The translations under genes were made by a program, and so were the position numbers. Below, piece after piece: positions 1-7,514 of a stretch of DNA of 11,008 nucleotides. The notes below the pieces were generated by a model. That model searched no databases, was not told where the DNA came from, and saw only the letters and a program-made list of their open reading frames with translations. Origin of the DNA: DATMBF01 sp035559595 (lineage in GTDB: Bacteria > Bacteroidota > Ignavibacteria > UBA10030); the NCBI GenBank assembly GCA_035559595.1, contig DATMBF010000047.1:1-11008 (forward strand), read 5' to 3'. Numbering within the stretch: the stretch's first letter is position 1; every line of letters begins with the position of its first letter.

Positions 1-809
1 GCGGATCCTCCCTGGTACTCGCCAAACACTCCAATCTTTCTAATGACACGATGGCACGGAATGACGAAGACAACGGGATTCTGCGCCACGGCACTTGCAA
101 CTGCACGGGTCGCCTTAGGATGTCCTATAAACCTCGCAAGGTCTTCATAGGATACTGCCGAGCCTCTTGGTATTCGTAACAACGCTTCCCATACCTTGAT
201 TTGGAAGTTTGTTCCTTTCAACAACACAGGCAATGGTACGGTCGAACGCCGCACATCGGCAAAGATTTTTTGCAGATAGGGCTCTGTGACCGTGGGCTTA
301 CGCACGATGCCGGCATTCGGCCAATCTTTCTTAAGAAAATGGATCTCACGCTCCGAATCCTTCTTGCTTACGAATTTGAATCTGCAGATCCCTCGATCGG
401 TTACTGCCAGGAGACATTCACCAAAGGGGGATGCATGTATGCCGTAGGAAATCGTTAATCCGTCTCCCTTCTGCTTGAATTCCCCCGGTGTGAGTGCCTC
501 AACAGAAACAAACAAATCATGCAGTCTGCTTGAGCTTGACAGTCCAGTCTCCAAACTCACGTCGAGAATGCTGCGGGATTGCTCCAGCAGTTTTTTCGCA
601 TGCTCGATGGTAAGAAATTGAAGGAATCGTTTGGGACTAATCCCCGCCCATCGCTGGAACAGTCGCTGAAAGTGGAATTCACTGAGATGCACTGTGCCTG
701 CGACTTCTTTCAAGCTCGGCTGGCGAGCGACATTCCGTTCGAGGTACTCGATCGCTCGCGTAATCCTTTGGAAATCGTGAGAGAGTTCCGACATGCTCGT
801 TACTTGCAC
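1..809 (-). CDS. AraC-type HTH / O6-alkylguanine-DNA alkyltransferase fusion (Ada-like), 3' end cut by window edge
   Basis: A suicide DNA-repair enzyme that moves an alkyl group from O6-alkylguanine to its own cysteine, fused to an AraC-type DNA-binding domain. 269 codons are visible. Residues about 10-115 form two AraC-type helix-turn-helix units (SLKEVAGTVHLSEFHFQRLF, then ISPKRFLQF). Residues about 120-269 are the alkyltransferase, with the active-site block NPVVFVIPCHRVI and nucleophile Cys252. The family normally ends about 15-20 residues past the visible GEYQGGS. The N-terminal four-cysteine zinc domain of E. coli Ada is absent, so phosphotriester sensing is not expected. I choose GTG at 807-809 over ATG at 792-794 because AGGAGG lies 7 bases upstream of the GTG but about 22 upstream of the ATG. 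That start overlaps the exporter stop at 800-802, suggesting translational coupling. The domain assignment is firm; a regulatory role is inferred from the HTH. Confidence 0.9.
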   Translation of the reverse strand, partial: MQVTSMSELSHDFQRITRAIEYLERNVARQPSLKEVAGTVHLSEFHFQRLFQRWAGISPKRFLQFLTIEHAKKLLEQSRSILDVSLETGLSSSSRLHDLFVSVEALTPGEFKQKGDGLTISYGIHASPFGECLLAVTDRGICRFKFVSKKDSEREIHFLKKDWPNAGIVRKPTVTEPYLQKIFADVRRSTVPLPVLLKGTNFQIKVWEALLRIPRGSAVSYEDLARFIGHPKATRAVASAVAQNPVVFVIPCHRVIRKIGVFGEYQGGS

Positions 810-1783
810 GGAATAGCCTCCTGTAATCCTTCTTTGGATGAATTGACTCGATCAACAACAGGTTCCGCCGATTTCTGTTCCGGCACTTGTGTTTTGTCAC
901 GCGTGAAGATAATTGTTGCAACACCGGCAACAATCACTGCCGACGCAACGAGCACATTGAGCGTGAGCGGTTCGTTTGCAAGAGCCCAGCCAAGAAAGAC
1001 GGCCACAACGGGATTCACAAACGCGTATGTTGCAACTTTGCTTGGCGGCGCCACACGGAGAATCCAGATGTACGCCGTGAACCCAACCATCGATCCGAAA
1101 AAAATCAGATATCCCAGCGACACAAGAGATACCGTTGTAATACTGGAGACGTCAAGCCCGCTTCCCTCATGTGTGCCAAGGCCGATAAGAGCTAGAAACA
1201 CGCCAGCCGCAAGCATTTCCATTGCTGTTGCAAGAAGCGGAGACTTCGGAAGCACAGCTTTACGCGAATGGAGCGAGCCGTATGCCCATGAAATCGTAGC
1301 TGCAATCAACACGATTCCCCCGATCGGATCAACCTCACTTCCGGTGAGCTCGCCCGGACCAACCAGAATGAGGATTCCAAGCATTCCAAGCAAAACGCCC
1401 ACTATGGTTGAGGTGTTCGGACGAATCCCGCTTCCAATCCAATCGAACAAGACCATCCAGAGCGGTACAATAGCAATAATCAGTGCCGTAATGCCAGAGG
1501 GAACCGTCTGCTCAGCCCACGCGACGGAACCGTTTCCTGCAACCAAGAGAAGGAAACCAACGACACTCGCAGAAAACCAGTGCTTGAGTGTCGGTCTTTC
1601 CTTGCTTTGCCATATCGCCCACAAGTAGAGAAACGCGCCTGCAACCAGAAATCGCGCGGCAACCATAAGAAAGGGAGGGATCGTCTCGACCGCAAAGCGA
1701 ATGGCAAGGTAGGTCGAACCCCAGATGAGGTAGACCGCACCGAAAGCGGCAATCAATTGAGCTTTTGAAGGGGAGGATTCCAT
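800..1783 (-). CDS. YedA-type EamA/DMT superfamily exporter
   Basis: An inner-membrane transporter of the drug/metabolite transporter superfamily, probably an exporter; the substrate cannot be read from sequence. The 327 residues are very hydrophobic and fit about ten transmembrane helices in two EamA repeats, roughly residues 8-140 and 152-290. Recognisable YedA-like blocks are YLIWGSTYLAIR near residue 18, VAGNGSVAWAEQTVPSGI near 82, ISWAYGS near 164 and YAFVNPVVAVFLGWAL near 252. The C-terminal 35 residues are polar and likely cytosolic. ATG 1781-1783 has no clear Shine-Dalgarno site. A TATAAT hexamer lies upstream at 1820-1825, but I see no -35 at standard spacing. The stop overlaps the start of the Ada-like alkyltransferase gene, so the two are probably co-expressed. 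Similarity to E. coli YedA is from memory of that protein; I do not give the symbol because orthology is not shown. Confidence 0.88.
   Translation of the reverse strand: MESSPSKAQLIAAFGAVYLIWGSTYLAIRFAVETIPPFLMVAARFLVAGAFLYLWAIWQSKERPTLKHWFSASVVGFLLLVAGNGSVAWAEQTVPSGITALIIAIVPLWMVLFDWIGSGIRPNTSTIVGVLLGMLGILILVGPGELTGSEVDPIGGIVLIAATISWAYGSLHSRKAVLPKSPLLATAMEMLAAGVFLALIGLGTHEGSGLDVSSITTVSLVSLGYLIFFGSMVGFTAYIWILRVAPPSKVATYAFVNPVVAVFLGWALANEPLTLNVLVASAVIVAGVATIIFTRDKTQVPEQKSAEPVVDRVNSSKEGLQEAIPCK
817..822 (-). promoter_or_regulatory. Shine-Dalgarno site deciding a GTG start
   Basis: On the minus strand AGGAGG lies 7 bases before GTG 809-807. It sits inside the last codons of the upstream exporter gene. 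The in-frame ATG at 794 has no such site at a usable distance, so the GTG is the better start for the Ada-like gene. Confidence 0.6.
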
Positions 1784-1990
1784 AAGATTAGTTCGTGGAC
1801 TTCAAACACCTTCCGCTGAATTATAGTTCGGAGTTACGGTTCAAGTATACACCAAGTTTCAATACCCAACAATCCGATTCTTGCTATTCTTTGTGGAGGT
1901 CGGTAATGAAGAAATGTTCATAAAGGCCATTTCGAAGCCTTGGATTTCTCACGACAAAGGCATGACCGGTGTTCTTGGGACGAAATCCAC

Positions 1991-3199
1991 TCAATAGAAC
2001 AGATACTTTGAACGTTGCTTCTTGAACTGCTCAACGGCTGATTGCCACTCCCTCACGATCGTTTCTGGTGGATCCCCTCTGTCAATCGCGAGACGCAAGG
2101 ACGGTGTGCCTGCAAGCAAATCAATTGCCCGTTCTCTCCACTGGAATTCCGAAGGATACATTTGTTTTATGATAGCTAACAAGAACACAGCAGTCCTCAC
2201 AGGCTCAAAGGTATTTCGATCGGTTACACTGACAAACACTCCGCCACACTTGATGCCCTTGTGTTTCGGATTGACCGCCGCATGCGGAATCTCCCGTGGC
2301 GTGAATTCAATCGGCTCAAATACAGCGCCGGGAAGGTTCTTTTGATTGAGCGTCTCTGCAAGCCTTCTGCCATCGATGAACGGCGCGCCGATGTACTCAA
2401 ACGGTCGGTCCGTACCGCGCCCCTCAGAGACGTTCGTTCCCTCAACGAGGCACATTCCGGGATACACGATGGCCGTAGCCAGTGTCTTCATATTCGGCGA
2501 CGGCTGCACCCAGGTCAGGCCCGTTTGGTCGTACCACATCTCCCGCTTCCAGTTTTTCATTTTATACACTCTAAGGTCTGCTTTCATCCCGTCTGTGAGC
2601 CATCCTTCATCGTTGATCATCGCCGCAAGCTCTCCCATCGTCATCCCGTGTGCTATCGGTATAGGGTGAGGACCAACGAATGATCTCAGAGAATCTTCGA
2701 GGAGGAATCCCTCCACCCACGTTCCGCGAATAGGGTTCGGGCGATCCAGAACGAGAAAGGGAACCTTCTGCTCCGCAGCCGCCTCCATCGCCAGCGTCAT
2801 TGTACTGAGATACGTGTAGAATCTCGCCCCGATATCCTGAATATCAAAGAGCAGGATGTCAATCCCTTTGAGCATCTCAGGCGTCGGCTTGTGGATCGCG
2901 CCGTACAGCGAAAAAACCTTGATACCTGTCTTCGCATCGACCCCATGCTGAACCTTTTCGCCGGCAGGAACGTCTCCGCGTACTCCATGCTCGGGACCAA
3001 AGAGAGCAACAAGCTGCCACTCGGAAGACGAAGCCAATGTATCCACAAGATGTGCGCCGTTAGAAAGCACGGCGGTATGGTTGGTGACCAAACCGATCTT
3101 CTTGTCGGTAAGCAGCGAGCGGTGACGTTCGAGAAGTAACTCGGCACCGACTTTGACTTGAGAGGATGAATGGGTAGAGAAAAGAGCAGAGAGGAGCAA
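1991..3199 (-). CDS. namZ: DUF1343 family protein, NamZ-like exo-beta-N-acetylmuramidase (start uncertain)
   Basis: Proteins of this family (formerly DUF1343; NamZ of Bacillus subtilis and Tannerella forsythia) remove terminal N-acetylmuramic acid from peptidoglycan fragments, usually outside the cytoplasm. About 402 residues, near family length. Conserved blocks include KIGLVTNHTAV (residue 34), ALFGPEHGVRG (65, with the E70-H71 pair), FDIQDIGARFYTY (about 118), VLDRPNPI (about 149), WVQPSPNMKT (about 230), VYPGMCLVEGTNVSEGRGT (about 246) and the C-terminal REWQ. The only conventional start in frame is TTG 3197-3199, giving a short hydrophobic leader without basic residues and with no Shine-Dalgarno site. 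The open frame continues upstream with a basic-then-hydrophobic stretch (KSTVRPLCGF) that looks like the missing part of a signal peptide, but no ATG, GTG or TTG precedes it. The family call is firm; the start is not. Confidence 0.85.
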   Translation of the reverse strand: MLLSALFSTHSSSQVKVGAELLLERHRSLLTDKKIGLVTNHTAVLSNGAHLVDTLASSSEWQLVALFGPEHGVRGDVPAGEKVQHGVDAKTGIKVFSLYGAIHKPTPEMLKGIDILLFDIQDIGARFYTYLSTMTLAMEAAAEQKVPFLVLDRPNPIRGTWVEGFLLEDSLRSFVGPHPIPIAHGMTMGELAAMINDEGWLTDGMKADLRVYKMKNWKREMWYDQTGLTWVQPSPNMKTLATAIVYPGMCLVEGTNVSEGRGTDRPFEYIGAPFIDGRRLAETLNQKNLPGAVFEPIEFTPREIPHAAVNPKHKGIKCGGVFVSVTDRNTFEPVRTAVFLLAIIKQMYPSEFQWRERAIDLLAGTPSLRLAIDRGDPPETIVREWQSAVEQFKKQRSKYLFY

Positions 3200-3230
3200 A
3201 AAACCACACAGTGGCCGAACTGTGCTTTTT
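3198..3230 (-). terminator. Hairpin with flanking A/T runs, possible bidirectional terminator after ndk
   Basis: CACAGT at 3207-3212 and ACTGTG at 3219-3224 form a perfect 6-bp stem with a 6-base loop. On the minus strand it is followed, after TGG, by six T; on the plus strand, after one C, by five T. The position, about 65-95 bases past the ndk stop, suits an intrinsic terminator for the upstream gene run. It overlaps the presumed 5' end of the namZ-like gene, which is odd. The stem is short, so this is moderate evidence only. Confidence 0.45.
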
Positions 3231-3294
3231 AAAGAGACAAGCTTCGACGACTGAGATATGGATGTGAGACGATTCGTAGCTACCTGATGGCGTT

Positions 3295-3723
3295 CTATCG
3301 CGTTTCTACAAGCTCTCGCTCGGAAAAGAAGAAAGCGACTTCGATCTTGCCGTTTTCGGGAGAATCGGATCCATGCACGATGTTCTCCCCTTTATTGTCT
3401 GCGTAAAGCTTACGGATCGTGTCAGGAGCTGCGTCTTTCGGATCTGTGGCTCCGATGAGCGCGCGGAAGTCATTCACAGCGTTCTCTTTCTCGAGCGCAA
3501 GAGGCACACAGGGACCACTGGACATGAACTCAACCAATCCCTCATAGAACGGCCGACCTTTGTGGACAGCGTAGAATGCCCCTGCGGTCGCTTTGTTAAG
3601 CCGCACCATTTTCATTCCCAAAATCTTAAATCCCGCCTTTTGAATCCGCGCTATCACTTCTCCCTGAAGGTTTTTCCTCACGCAATCCGGTTTGAGAATC
3701 GCTAATGTTCGTTCAATCGCCAT
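3295..3723 (-). CDS. ndk: Nucleoside diphosphate kinase
   Basis: A cytosolic enzyme that transfers the gamma phosphate of ATP to other (deoxy)nucleoside diphosphates through a phosphohistidine, balancing NTP and dNTP pools. The 142 residues match the usual bacterial length. The N terminus ERTLAILKPDCV is the family's opening strand and KPD motif, RPFYEGLVEFMSSGP (from residue 57) is the conserved nucleotide-binding and Kpn-loop region, and NIVHGSDS carries the active-site His117. The start is ATG 3721-3723, with no good Shine-Dalgarno site. It follows sucD by 43 bases and is the last gene of the co-directional run, with a terminator-like hairpin after it. I see nothing unusual in the protein. 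Confidence 0.97.
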   Translation of the reverse strand: MAIERTLAILKPDCVRKNLQGEVIARIQKAGFKILGMKMVRLNKATAGAFYAVHKGRPFYEGLVEFMSSGPCVPLALEKENAVNDFRALIGATDPKDAAPDTIRKLYADNKGENIVHGSDSPENGKIEVAFFFSERELVETR

Positions 3724-3766
3724 AGAAATACAGTCCGGGTTTGAAGGTTGAAAGTTTAAAGTTCAG

Positions 3767-4738
3767 TTATCGCCTTTTTGATGTTCGTTTGGATGGCTTC
3801 GTTCGATTTTTTGTAGCACGCCTGGCCGGATTGTTCTTGATCTTCTTCAGCACTCGCTCCATCATCTCACCGATCAGTGCAGGACTCTCGACAACATGAA
3901 TCCCTGCCGCTTTCATCGCTTTGATCTTCTCTGCCGCCGTTCCTTTGCCTCCCGAGATGATCGCACCAGCGTGGCCCATCCGCCGACCCGGAGGCGCGGT
4001 TTGCCCTGCGATGAATCCGACGACCGGCTTTTTGACATACTTCTTGATATACTCTGCCGCTTCCTCTTCCGCCGTCCCACCGATTTCTCCGATCATGATC
4101 ATTGCATCCGTGTCTTTATCCTCGTTGAAAAGCTTCACCGCATCAATGAATCTCGTGCCGATGACCGGATCGCCGCCGATGCCGATGCAAGTCGACTGAC
4201 CAATCCCGCGCTCCGTAAGTTGCCACACGGCTTCGTACGTCAATGTTCCACTCCGTGAAATCAATCCCACCCTTCCCTTTTTATGAATGAAGCCCGGCAT
4301 GATTCCGACCTTGCATTCCCCCGGTGTAATAATGCCCGGACAATTCGGACCAATCATCCTTACACCTTTGACCTTCAGATAGTCATAGACTTTGATCATG
4401 TCGCTGGCAGGGATTCCCTCAGTGATCGTCACAACAAGCGAAACGCCTGCATCTGCCGCCTCCAGAATTGCATCTGCAGCAAATGCGGCAGGGACGAAAA
4501 TCACCGAGACATCGGCTTTTGTTTTGGCAACCGCCTCAGCAACAGTATTGAAAACGGGCACGGGTTTGGGGAACTGATCCTTCTCATTGCCACGATACAT
4601 CGTTCCCCCTTTTCCCGGCGTTACACCGGCAACGACGTTCGTGCCGTACTCCAGCATTTGTTTCGTATGAAACGTTCCTTCGCCACCCGTAATGCCCTGG
4701 ACGACGATACAAGATTTTTTATTGACGAGAATGGCCAT
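3767..4738 (-). CDS. sucD: Succinyl-CoA synthetase (succinate-CoA ligase), alpha subunit, with basic C-terminal tail
   Basis: Alpha subunit of the TCA-cycle enzyme that interconverts succinyl-CoA and succinate with NTP formation. Residues 1-125 form the CoA-binding Rossmann domain (QGITGGEGTFHTKQMLEYGT, TPGKGG); the ligase domain follows, with IGPNCPGIITPGE (129), SRSGTLTYEAVWQ (161), IGIGGDP (185) and GRRMGHAGAI, whose His256 is the phosphorylated residue. At 323 residues it is about 30 longer than typical SucD (near 290). The extra part after residue 301 is strongly basic and low in hydrophobic residues, with nine Arg and Lys in the last 14 positions. Start ATG 4736-4738, no clear Shine-Dalgarno site. 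The beta subunit gene sucC, often adjacent, is not in this window. ndk follows after 43 bases. Confidence 0.96.
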   Translation of the reverse strand: MAILVNKKSCIVVQGITGGEGTFHTKQMLEYGTNVVAGVTPGKGGTMYRGNEKDQFPKPVPVFNTVAEAVAKTKADVSVIFVPAAFAADAILEAADAGVSLVVTITEGIPASDMIKVYDYLKVKGVRMIGPNCPGIITPGECKVGIMPGFIHKKGRVGLISRSGTLTYEAVWQLTERGIGQSTCIGIGGDPVIGTRFIDAVKLFNEDKDTDAMIMIGEIGGTAEEEAAEYIKKYVKKPVVGFIAGQTAPPGRRMGHAGAIISGGKGTAAEKIKAMKAAGIHVVESPALIGEMMERVLKKIKNNPARRATKNRTKPSKRTSKRR

Positions 4739-4806
4739 GAATGAAATAGGTGAATGGTAAGTGATATGTATGTCGATAGACGGTTTTGGGGTTCCGAGTT
4801 TCGAGT

Positions 4807-6225
4807 CTAAGGTTCAAGAGATTCTAAGAAATCGGCGACGCGAAGAATCGTTGGCTCATCGAATTGCTTGCCCAGAATCTGCAAGCCGATTGGCAGGCCT
4901 TGTGTGTCGCTTCCACACGGAATGCTGATGCCGGGAATACCGGCCAAATTTGCCGAGGTCGTGTAGATATCCGAGAGATACATTTGCAGCGGGTCATCGA
5001 CCTTCTCCCCCGCTTTGAAGGCCGTCGTTGGTGAAGTCGGCGTGATAATGCAATCCACCTCTCGAAACGCGTTGTCGAAATCCTCCTTGATCAAGCGTCG
5101 AACTTTCTGACCTTTCCGGTAATAAGCTTCATAGTAGCCTGCCGAAAGAACGTACGTCCCGAGCATGATCCGCCGCTTCACCTCTGCGCCAAATCCTTCG
5201 CTCCGAGACTTTGTGTACATCTCAAGCAAATCCTTCGCTCCCATTGCGCGAGAGGTGTATCGCGCCCCGTCATAGCGCGCCAAGTTCGAAGAGGCTTCCG
5301 CCGTCGCAAGAATGTAATACGTTGCAATCGTGTACTCCGTGTGGGGAAGCGAGACCTCTTTGATCACCGCACCGTTCGCCCTTAACACATCGATTTTCGC
5401 TTCAACTGCCGCTCGAATCTCGGCATCCAATCCGGCTCCATAGTATTCTTTCGGAACCCCCACCCGCAATCCTTTGACATCTCGACTGAGCGACGATATG
5501 TAGTCTGGAACCGGCACTGTCGATGAGGTTGAGTCGTTCTCATCATGCCCGGCAATGGCTTGCAAAACACGCGCGGCATCTTTCACCGTCAATGCAAATG
5601 GGCCAATCTGGTCAAAGGAGGAAGCGAAAGCAACAAGACCATAACGGGAGACACGCCCGTAGGTTGGCTTGAGACCAACAACGCCGCAGAGAGCTGCCGG
5701 CTGGCGGATGGACCCACCCGTATCCGTGCCGAGCGCTGTTGTTGACAGCCCCGCCTTTACCGCGACAGCCGACCCACCGCTTGAGCCGCCGGGAACGCGC
5801 GACTCATCGAGAGGATGTTTCACACGACCAAACGCCGAATTCTCTGTCGACGAACCCATCGCGAACTCATCCATATTTGTCTTGCCGATAATCACGGCAT
5901 CGGCATCACGCAATTTCTTCACAGACGTGGCGTCGTACAACGAAACAAAATTCTCGAGAATCTTCGAACCACACGTAACACGATCCCCCTTCGTGACAAT
6001 AACATCCTTAAGAGAGATCACCATCCCTGCAAGCGGGCCGGCTTTCCCTTCGTTGAGCCTCCGATCAACCGCGCGCGCCTGCTCCAACGCCTTCTCTCGA
6101 AAAACCGAGAGAAAGGCATTCAAATGCGTTTTCTTCTCGATTGCCTGGAGGTAGCTTTCGGTAAGTTTTTCGACGGAGCTCTTGCCGGAGGAGAGCTCCG
6201 TCTTGATTTCATCAAACGTTTTCAT
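4807..6225 (-). CDS. gatA: Asp-tRNA(Asn)/Glu-tRNA(Gln) amidotransferase subunit A
   Basis: The glutaminase subunit of GatCAB, which releases ammonia from glutamine to amidate mischarged Glu-tRNA(Gln) and/or Asp-tRNA(Asn). The 472 residues are close to family length. The amidase-signature catalytic triad is visible: Lys73 in ISLKD, cis-Ser148 in PGGSSGGS and the nucleophile Ser172 in GTDTGGSIR. Further GatA blocks are IGKTNMDEFAMGSSTENSAF (from 113), KPTYGRVSRYGLVAFASS (from 186) and the C-terminal GIPGISIPCG and GLPIGLQILG. The start is ATG 6223-6225. gatB and gatC are not nearby, as in many genomes where the subunits are scattered. It lies 91 bases after tatA and 68 before sucD. That it acts in tRNA amidation, and is not a general amidase, rests on the GatA-specific blocks. 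Confidence 0.95.
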   Translation of the reverse strand: MKTFDEIKTELSSGKSSVEKLTESYLQAIEKKTHLNAFLSVFREKALEQARAVDRRLNEGKAGPLAGMVISLKDVIVTKGDRVTCGSKILENFVSLYDATSVKKLRDADAVIIGKTNMDEFAMGSSTENSAFGRVKHPLDESRVPGGSSGGSAVAVKAGLSTTALGTDTGGSIRQPAALCGVVGLKPTYGRVSRYGLVAFASSFDQIGPFALTVKDAARVLQAIAGHDENDSTSSTVPVPDYISSLSRDVKGLRVGVPKEYYGAGLDAEIRAAVEAKIDVLRANGAVIKEVSLPHTEYTIATYYILATAEASSNLARYDGARYTSRAMGAKDLLEMYTKSRSEGFGAEVKRRIMLGTYVLSAGYYEAYYRKGQKVRRLIKEDFDNAFREVDCIITPTSPTTAFKAGEKVDDPLQMYLSDIYTTSANLAGIPGISIPCGSDTQGLPIGLQILGKQFDEPTILRVADFLESLEP

Positions 6226-6316
6226 GCGATAGTTCGACCCGCTCCGTTGCGATGGACTCCGCCATCGGAGTGGTCATGGGAGGAGACAGAGATGAGAACC
6301 GACTGGTCGGTGCGGC

Positions 6317-6514
6317 TTACTTTGTCTCGTCTTTGTTTTCGATCTGCTTTGTATCCTTCTCTATGTCCTCTTGGATATCCCGTGCTGCTTTTCGAAACTC
6401 GCGCAATCCTTTGCCGAGACCCTGCGCAAGCTCGGGGATCTTTTTTGCTCCAAAGAAGATCAGAGCAAAGAGAACGATGAGAATGATTTCACCCGCACCT
6501 AAGTTTCCAAACAT
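6317..6514 (-). CDS. tatA: Twin-arginine translocase subunit TatA/TatE
   Basis: A small membrane protein that oligomerises with TatC to move folded proteins across the cytoplasmic membrane. The 65 residues show the standard order: a short periplasmic N terminus with a polar Glu9, one transmembrane helix (about 9-21), the Phe21-Gly22 hinge, an amphipathic helix with KKIPELAQGLGKGLREF (24-40), and a highly charged tail. The start is ATG 6512-6514, with a GGAG/GGAGT-type Shine-Dalgarno region just upstream, inside the end of purQ. The purQ stop lies only 3 bases before the ATG, so the two are probably co-translated. No tatC is in the window. The C-terminal tail is shorter than in E. coli TatA, which is common in TatA/E. 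Confidence 0.93.
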   Translation of the reverse strand: MFGNLGAGEIILIVLFALIFFGAKKIPELAQGLGKGLREFRKAARDIQEDIEKDTKQIENKDETK

Positions 6515-6517
6515 GGC

Positions 6518-7258
6518 TTAACTCCTCTCCGCAGAGGTTTGTTCGTAGATGAGTTCTTCCTGCATAAAGCTCTGGATAATCGATTGAAACACCTTCTTGC
6601 CGTCTGTATGACGAAGCACCGGATCGGCCGCTCGCTCGGGATGCGGCATGAGTCCGAGCACATTTCCGCCTGCATTGATGATCCCCGCAATGTTGGCCAA
6701 GGATCCGTTGGGATTTGCCGCGTCCGTGATCTGGCCGCGTTCGTCGCAATAGCGGAACACAATCTGATTGTTTGCCTCGAGCTGAGCGATGGTCTCCGGC
6801 TCCGCGAAATAGTTGCCGTCACCGTGGGCGATGGGAATCTCCAACACCTCTCCCTCTCGACAAGCAGAAGTAAATCGCGTGTTCGCATTCTCAATGCGGA
6901 GGTGAACATATTTGCAGACGAATCGGAGAGACCGGTTTTGCAACAAGACACCCGGCAACAGGCCGGCTTCGGTCAGGATTTGAAATCCGTTGCAAATGCC
7001 CATCACGAGACCGCCGTTGTTGGCAAACCGAACGACATCATTCATGATTGGCGAGAATCGGGCGATCGCACCGCACCTCAGGTAATCTCCGTAAGAGAAT
7101 CCTCCGGGCAGAATCACCACATCCACGTCTCCGAGCGAGCTCTCTTTGTGCCAGATGAGTCGCGCATCCTGCCCCATGATAGTCTCAACCACATAGTGCG
7201 CGTCATGGTCACAGTTGGAACCGGGGAAAACGACAATGCCGAACTTAACCTTGGCCAT
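6518..7258 (-). CDS. purQ: Phosphoribosylformylglycinamidine synthase subunit PurQ (glutaminase)
   Basis: The glutamine amidotransferase subunit of the three-part FGAM synthase (PurS/PurQ/PurL), fourth step of de novo purine synthesis; it supplies ammonia to PurL. From ATG 7256-7258 it is 246 residues, slightly longer than the usual 220-230. The class I glutaminase triad is visible: Cys89 in MGICNGFQ, and His206 and Glu208 in LMPHPERA. FPGSNCDHD at the N terminus and PGGFSYGDYLRCGAIA (51-66) are PurQ signatures. I prefer this ATG to the in-frame TTG at 7276: it matches the family N terminus and has AAAGG 9 bases upstream. The start overlaps the end of purS by 14 bases, a usual coupling of these subunits. 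purL is not in the window. Confidence 0.95.
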   Translation of the reverse strand: MAKVKFGIVVFPGSNCDHDAHYVVETIMGQDARLIWHKESSLGDVDVVILPGGFSYGDYLRCGAIARFSPIMNDVVRFANNGGLVMGICNGFQILTEAGLLPGVLLQNRSLRFVCKYVHLRIENANTRFTSACREGEVLEIPIAHGDGNYFAEPETIAQLEANNQIVFRYCDERGQITDAANPNGSLANIAGIINAGGNVLGLMPHPERAADPVLRHTDGKKVFQSIIQSFMQEELIYEQTSAERS

Positions 7259-7511
7259 TGTTGGAGACCTTTTCAATCGTGTAGGTGAAGTCCTCCATAA
7301 CGGGATTCGCCAGAAGCTTCTTGCACACCTCTTCTGTTACTCGCTTTGCCTCGTCCTCATTCGGCGCATCGATCTCCATCTCAATGAATTTGCCGATCCG
7401 CACATTCTTGGTCTGCTGATAACCGAGAGAGTGAACTCCATGCTCTACAGCTTTGCCCTGGGGATCGAGGATCGATTTTCTGAGTTGAACAATGATACGG
7501 GATTTGAACAT
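7245..7511 (-). CDS. purS: Phosphoribosylformylglycinamidine synthase subunit PurS
   Basis: The small structural subunit that bridges PurQ and PurL in FGAM synthase. The 88 residues match the family, with SILDPQGKAVEHGVHSLGY (13-31), the VRIGKFIEMEID strand (37-48) and the NPVMEDFTYTIE end (69-80). The start is ATG 7509-7511, three bases after the pssA stop. There is no good Shine-Dalgarno site, so translation is likely coupled to pssA. The 3' end overlaps purQ by 14 bases. A split PurS/PurQ/PurL arrangement is seen here, unlike the single long PurL of Enterobacteria. Confidence 0.95.
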   Translation of the reverse strand: MFKSRIIVQLRKSILDPQGKAVEHGVHSLGYQQTKNVRIGKFIEMEIDAPNEDEAKRVTEEVCKKLLANPVMEDFTYTIEKVSNNGQG

Positions 7512-7514
7512 CGT

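Noticed and set aside
579..1628. 349-codon open frame on the plus strand
   Set aside because: It runs antisense through the EamA exporter and the Ada-like gene, both with strong family motifs; its own translation is low-complexity Thr/Ser/Pro/Ala-rich and matches nothing I know.
7259..7276. Earlier TTG start of purQ
   Set aside because: The ATG at 7258 matches the family N terminus and has a Shine-Dalgarno site; the TTG adds six non-conserved residues.
6539..7288. 249-codon plus-strand open frame
   Set aside because: It is antisense to purQ, which has a full glutaminase triad.
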